The notes under the pieces: generated by a model
Databases searched by the model: none
What the model saw: only the letters and a program-made list of their open reading frames with translations
What the model was told of the DNA's origin: nothing
Made by a program: the position numbers and the translations under genes
Assembly (NCBI GenBank): GCA_910587095.1
Contig: CAJUMJ010000058.1
Span: 87,852 to 151,851 of the forward strand
Direction: 5' to 3'
DNA from: an uncultured Lachnospiraceae bacterium
GTDB lineage: Bacteria; Bacillota; Clostridia; Lachnospirales; Lachnospiraceae
DNA: 64,000 nt
In this document: piece after piece, positions 61,153 through 64,000 of the stretch
Layout of the letters: each line of letters opens with the position of its first letter
How positions within the stretch are numbered: position 1 is the first letter of the stretch

Positions 61153-61166
61153 TTAACGCGTGTTAA
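61153..61166. promoter_or_regulatory. LacI-type operator-like palindrome O2
   Basis: TTAACGCGTGTTAA, extended to TTTT...AAAA at 61151-61168, is a near-perfect palindrome of the size bound by LacI-family dimers. It lies just upstream of the -35 of the GH31 promoter. Confidence 0.65.
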
Positions 61167-61184
61167 AAATATTGGCAAAATCAA

Positions 61185-61213
61185 TTGACAGATAGGAAAA
61201 GTACTGTTATGGT
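61185..61213 (+). promoter_or_regulatory. Predicted sigma-A promoter for GH31 and symporter
   Basis: TTGACA (61185-61190) is a perfect -35, 17 bases before TATGGT (61208-61213). The predicted start lies inside operator O3. This is the strongest promoter in the window and fits a repressor-controlled catabolic operon. Confidence 0.75.
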
Positions 61214-61217
61214 CTAT

Positions 61218-61231
61218 TTAACACGTGTTAA
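61218..61231. promoter_or_regulatory. LacI-type operator-like palindrome O3
   Basis: TTAACACGTGTTAA is a perfect 14-base palindrome placed at the predicted transcription start of the GH31 gene. Binding there would block the promoter. It matches O1 and O2 in its core. Confidence 0.75.
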
Positions 61232-61316
61232 CTTTATACTCCGCGACAGCCGCGTACGTCTGCATGCACTCATCCGGTTTTATGTCCGCGGGAAACAATT
61301 ATGAGGAGGAGGAGAA

Positions 61317-63383
61317 TTGATATATCAAAAAGAGGGGAAACTTTACCGTAGATATGACAAAGAACTTTTATGCCTGGAGCCCTGGGGGCCAAATGGCCTC
61401 AGGGTGCGGGCGACACAGCTAAACGCTTTTTTGGAGGATGGGCTGACGGCGCTGTCCGAGACTATACCCGACACGAAAAAACCGGAAATATGCATAGAGG
61501 ACGATACGGCCGTGATCCGAAACGGTAAGTTGCGGTGTGAAATGCTCTGTACCGGAAAACTGAAATTTTATAACCAGAACGACGAACTTCTCCTGGAGGA
61601 GTACGACAAAAACCGCTTTCGAAAAAAGACTGCTCCCGGCGAACCGGACAATGCCCTGGAAATTGCGCCTCGGGAATTTATCCCGCATCACGGGACGAAT
61701 TATTATCAGTTGACCGTCCGCTTCGAGGCAAAGGAGGGCGAGCGCTTTTATGGCATGGGGCAGTACTCCCAGCCGTTTCTGAATCTGAAAGGATGTGTTC
61801 TCGAGCTGGCTCAAAGAAATTCGCAGATATCCGTGCCTTTTACCGTCTCCGACAGAGGCTACGGCTTTTTCTGGAACAACCCGGCGATCGGCAAAGCGGC
61901 CTTTGGCCGGAACTTGACGGAATGGAAAGCGGATTCCACAAAGCAGATGGACTACTGGATCACGGCCGGCGACTCCCCGGCGGAAATTGTGGAAAACTAT
62001 GCGGCAGTCACCGGAAAAGTGCCTATGATGCCGGAGTATGCCACGGGCTTCTGGCAGAGCAAGCTCAGATACCGTTCCCAGGAAGAAGTACTACAGATAG
62101 CGCGGGAGTACAAAAAGCGCGGACTGCCGCTCTCCGTCATGGTCATCGACTTTTTCCACTGGTCAGCCCAGGGGGATTTCCGGTTTGACGAAAAACTTTG
62201 GCCGGATCCCGAGGCGATGGTGCGGGAGCTGGAGGAGCTGGGCATTAAGCTTATGGTTTCCGTCTGGCCTACGGTGGAGGAGAAAAGTGAGAATTTCCAG
62301 TACATGGAGGAGATGGGATATCTGATCCGAACAGAAATGGGCCCACGGCTTGGCATCAAAAACAAAGATACCTATATGGATGCGACAAACCCGGAAGCGC
62401 GGGAATTTGTCTGGCAGAAGCTGAAAAAGAATTATTACGACAAGGGAATAAGGCTGTTCTGGCTGGACGAATGCGAGCCAGAAGTGACGAAGTACGAATA
62501 TGGCAATTACAGGACATACGCCGGAAGCCACAAGGAGGCCGGCAACCTTTATCCACGAAAATTTGCCCGTATGGTATACGAGGGCAGACGGGCGCAGGGA
62601 GAAGAAGAAGTCTTAAGTCTGGTGCGGTGCGCCTGGGCAGGTTCCCAAAAGTACGGCGCGCTGGTCTGGACGGGGGATGTGGCATCCGAATTTGACTGCC
62701 TGAAAAATCAGGTGACTGCCGGCATGAATATGGGACTTTCCGGTTTTCCCTGGTGGACTACCGATATCGGCGGCTTTCACGGCGGGGATATCCGCACGGA
62801 AAAGTTTAAGGAACTGTTTGTCAGGTGGTTTGAGTTCGGTGCATTCTGTCCGGTGTTCCGGCTGCATGGATTCCGAAAACCGCTCGTGATCGCGGAGGAG
62901 GGGAAAGCTTTTATCGCCGGCGACGCGAAAAGCTGGGACTACACCAGCGGCTCCCCGAACGAAGTGTGGTCTTTCGGGGAAACGGTATATAAAATCTGCG
63001 AAAAGTATATGAGGCTTCGGGAGAAAATGCGCCCTTATCTGATGGAGCAGATGATAGCGGCCCACGAAAAAGGAACGCCCGTCATGCGTCCGCTGTTCTA
63101 CGACTATCCCTCCGATCCTGCGGCATGGGAACTGGAGGACGAGTATATGCTTGGGCCGGATCTTTTGGTGGCTCCTGTGACCGCGGAAGGAAAGCGGGAA
63201 CGGGAAATCTATCTGCCGGAAGGGAAGTGGATCTGCCTGCATACCGGGGAAACCCGGCAGGGCGGCAGGAATGTCAATGCAGAAGCGGCGCTTGAGAGGA
63301 TACCTGTCTATGTGAAAAACGCAGATCTCTATCGTCTGCTCACAGAAGACCAACAAATGAGAAGGGAGAGAAGTGATGGGTAA
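61317..63383 (+). CDS. GH31 alpha-glycosidase, alpha-xylosidase-like
   Basis: Translation starts at TTG 61317, preceded by a strong AGGAGGAGGAG run. The 688-residue protein has the N-terminal beta-sandwich and the GH31 barrel. FYGMGQYSQP is near residue 141, FWLDECEPEVTKYEYGNYR near 382-400 carries the nucleophile aspartate in WLDE, and LVWTGDVASEF near 446 carries the acid/base aspartate. GFPWWTTDIGGF and FRLHGFRKP follow. The W-L-D-E-x-E-P form is close to GH31 alpha-xylosidases rather than maltases. No signal peptide is present, so it acts in the cytoplasm on imported oligosaccharides. It overlaps the symporter gene by 11 bases. Confidence 0.92.
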   Translation: MIYQKEGKLYRRYDKELLCLEPWGPNGLRVRATQLNAFLEDGLTALSETIPDTKKPEICIEDDTAVIRNGKLRCEMLCTGKLKFYNQNDELLLEEYDKNRFRKKTAPGEPDNALEIAPREFIPHHGTNYYQLTVRFEAKEGERFYGMGQYSQPFLNLKGCVLELAQRNSQISVPFTVSDRGYGFFWNNPAIGKAAFGRNLTEWKADSTKQMDYWITAGDSPAEIVENYAAVTGKVPMMPEYATGFWQSKLRYRSQEEVLQIAREYKKRGLPLSVMVIDFFHWSAQGDFRFDEKLWPDPEAMVRELEELGIKLMVSVWPTVEEKSENFQYMEEMGYLIRTEMGPRLGIKNKDTYMDATNPEAREFVWQKLKKNYYDKGIRLFWLDECEPEVTKYEYGNYRTYAGSHKEAGNLYPRKFARMVYEGRRAQGEEEVLSLVRCAWAGSQKYGALVWTGDVASEFDCLKNQVTAGMNMGLSGFPWWTTDIGGFHGGDIRTEKFKELFVRWFEFGAFCPVFRLHGFRKPLVIAEEGKAFIAGDAKSWDYTSGSPNEVWSFGETVYKICEKYMRLREKMRPYLMEQMIAAHEKGTPVMRPLFYDYPSDPAAWELEDEYMLGPDLLVAPVTAEGKREREIYLPEGKWICLHTGETRQGGRNVNAEAALERIPVYVKNADLYRLLTEDQQMRRERSDG

Positions 63384-63867
63384 TTTTGGAATAATCAATT
63401 GGATTGTACTGCTCGTCTATTTTGGAGCAATGCTGTTACTCGGAAGCCGAGTGGGAAAGAGCAATACCAGCACAGAGTCCTATTTCCTGGGGAGCCGTAA
63501 GATTCCCTGGTGGGCAATCGGTCTTTCCGTGATGGCGACACAGTGTTCCGCGGTGTCCTTTATCGGTATGCCGGGCTGGGGGTATACAAGCGGGCTGATG
63601 CGGCTGACTTATACTTTCCAGTTCCCGCTTGTCATGGTCATACTGATGGTGACATTTGTGCCGTTTTTTTACAACACAAAGGTTGTCAGCATCTATGAAT
63701 ATTTGGAAAAGAGGTTCGGCCCAAAGTCCCGGACATTTATGTCGGTGATCTTTCTGTTGTCCCGCGGATTGCAGACCGCGGTCGTCCTATTCGGGCCGGC
63801 GCTTGCGCTTTCCATGATCACCGGACTGGATCCTAAGATCACCATTTTAATCATGGGTGCTTTTTAG
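63373..63867 (+). pseudogene. Truncated sodium:solute symporter (SSS family)
   Basis: The frame starts at ATG 63376 (the GTG at 63373 is in frame) with a GAAGGGAGAG run just upstream, overlapping the GH31 end. It has an N-terminus typical of SSS transporters: a first membrane segment, then SRVGKSNTSTESYFLGSRKIPWWAIGLSVMATQCSAVSFIG-like sequence near residues 24-64 (shown here as its key block YFLGSRKIPWW), and KVVSIYEYLEKRFG near 105. SSS transporters are about 500 residues with 12 or more segments; here a TAG stops it at about 164 after MGAF. A terminator-like hairpin follows at once. It is therefore a truncated or interrupted gene; the missing part may lie beyond the window edge. Confidence 0.8.
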
Positions 63868-63873
63868 TACCAT

Positions 63874-63930
63874 ATAAGTGTAAGAGATAAAGCATTTCAT
63901 CAGTGCTTTACCTTCTGCACTTATTTTTTT
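63874..63930 (+). terminator. Intrinsic terminator-like hairpin after the truncated symporter
   Basis: ATAAGTG (63874-63880) pairs with CACTTAT (63918-63924) and inside it TAAAGCA (63888-63894) pairs with TGCTTTA (63904-63910). A run of seven T follows (63924-63930). This is a classical terminator shape for the plus strand. It lies seven bases after the symporter's early stop, where the gene body should continue, so it is probably part of inserted DNA. Confidence 0.75.
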
Positions 63931-64000
63931 ATGATAAGGGAGTAATTGGTCTGGCGAGGTGCTTTTTGGATTAACCACATCCGTCATAAAAACCGTCAAC
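63931..64000. other. Window-edge segment after the symporter breakpoint
   Basis: GGTGCTTTTT at 63856-63865, the last bases of the symporter frame, is repeated exactly at 63958-63967, so a 92-base segment with the terminator is flanked by 10-base direct repeats. On the minus strand the last 33 bases read LTVFMTDVV, which could be the T-D motif region of an SSS transporter. Too little sequence remains to tell an insertion sequence end from a rearrangement. Confidence 0.35.

Larger units (their letters stand above)
60986..61316. other. Divergent regulatory region between lacI and the GH31 gene
   Basis: This 331-base region holds two promoters back to back and three operator-like palindromes sharing AACACG or AACGCG centres. 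A single regulator could bind at 61019, 61153 and 61218; the outer two are about 200 bases apart, suitable for DNA looping. No reading frame of note is present. Confidence 0.7.

Noticed and set aside
63848..64000. Minus-strand open frame at the window edge as a transposase end
   Set aside because: About 50 codons with no recognisable transposase motif; only the LTVFMTDVV piece is suggestive, and of a transporter rather than a transposase.
1..64000. rRNA, tRNA or phage genes
   Set aside because: No cloverleaf-like tRNA sequence, rRNA segment, integrase or phage structural gene was recognised on either strand.

Overview
The window is almost entirely one very large surface-glycan biosynthesis locus, followed at the right edge by a sugar-utilisation gene pair. 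Mid-range base composition, strong AGGAGG-type ribosome sites and the family mix (DUF6056 and DUF6020 membrane proteins, DUF5672, PglK-like ABC flippase, GT11 and GT17 enzymes, stand-alone Dlt-like enzymes) suggest a Gram-positive gut clostridium, most likely Lachnospiraceae. This is inference from gene content; no rRNA or marker gene is present.

Layout. About 48 genes between base 1 and 60985 all lie on the minus strand, so transcription runs right to left, with mostly overlapping or nearly touching genes. Block 1 (60985 to about 39067) starts with a lacI-type regulator and, only 9 bases later, a PglC-like initiating phosphoglycosyl transferase. It continues with a PLP enzyme, an ATP-grasp enzyme, four GT4 glycosyltransferases, a UDP-HexNAc dehydrogenase and 4-epimerase pair (predicted UDP-GalNAcA supply), a formyltransferase-like protein, GT-C-like membrane proteins, and a Dlt-like acyl-transfer module (SGNH protein, adenylating ligase, formyltransferase, carrier protein, MBOAT). 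Block 2 (from a good promoter at about 39.0 kb down to the left edge) holds GT-C membrane proteins, one fused to a uridine-kinase-like domain, a CE4-like protein, two AsnB-type amidotransferases, three GT11-like enzymes, a PglK-like ABC transporter, DUF6056, DUF5672 and GT17 proteins, two Wzy-like polymerases, a WbaP-type initiating transferase, a Wzx flippase, a pyruvyl transferase, GT2 and GT4 enzymes, a GH88/105-like hydrolase, a TagA-GT4 fusion, a radical SAM protein and a GT-D enzyme cut by the window edge.

How they may work together. Two initiating transferases (PglC-type and WbaP-type), two polymerase-like proteins and two export routes (Wzx and ABC) suggest at least two lipid-linked glycans, or one glycan with separately built side units. 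A uronic-acid branch could be amidated by the AsnB proteins. Outside the membrane, glycans could be decorated by GT-C enzymes and by the Dlt-like module. That module's formyltransferase points to a formylated aminoacyl group, a chemistry I do not recognise from a known surface-polymer pathway.

Right edge. A divergent promoter region with three operator-like palindromes separates lacI from a plus-strand GH31 alpha-glycosidase and a sodium:solute symporter. The symporter reading frame stops after 164 codons at a terminator-like hairpin, so it is broken or interrupted.

Between the genes there are several structured repeats: two copies of a hairpin element whose core is conserved while both flanking stems change in a compensating way, a nested 180-base palindrome, and a duplicated 55-base unit in a long untranslated leader.
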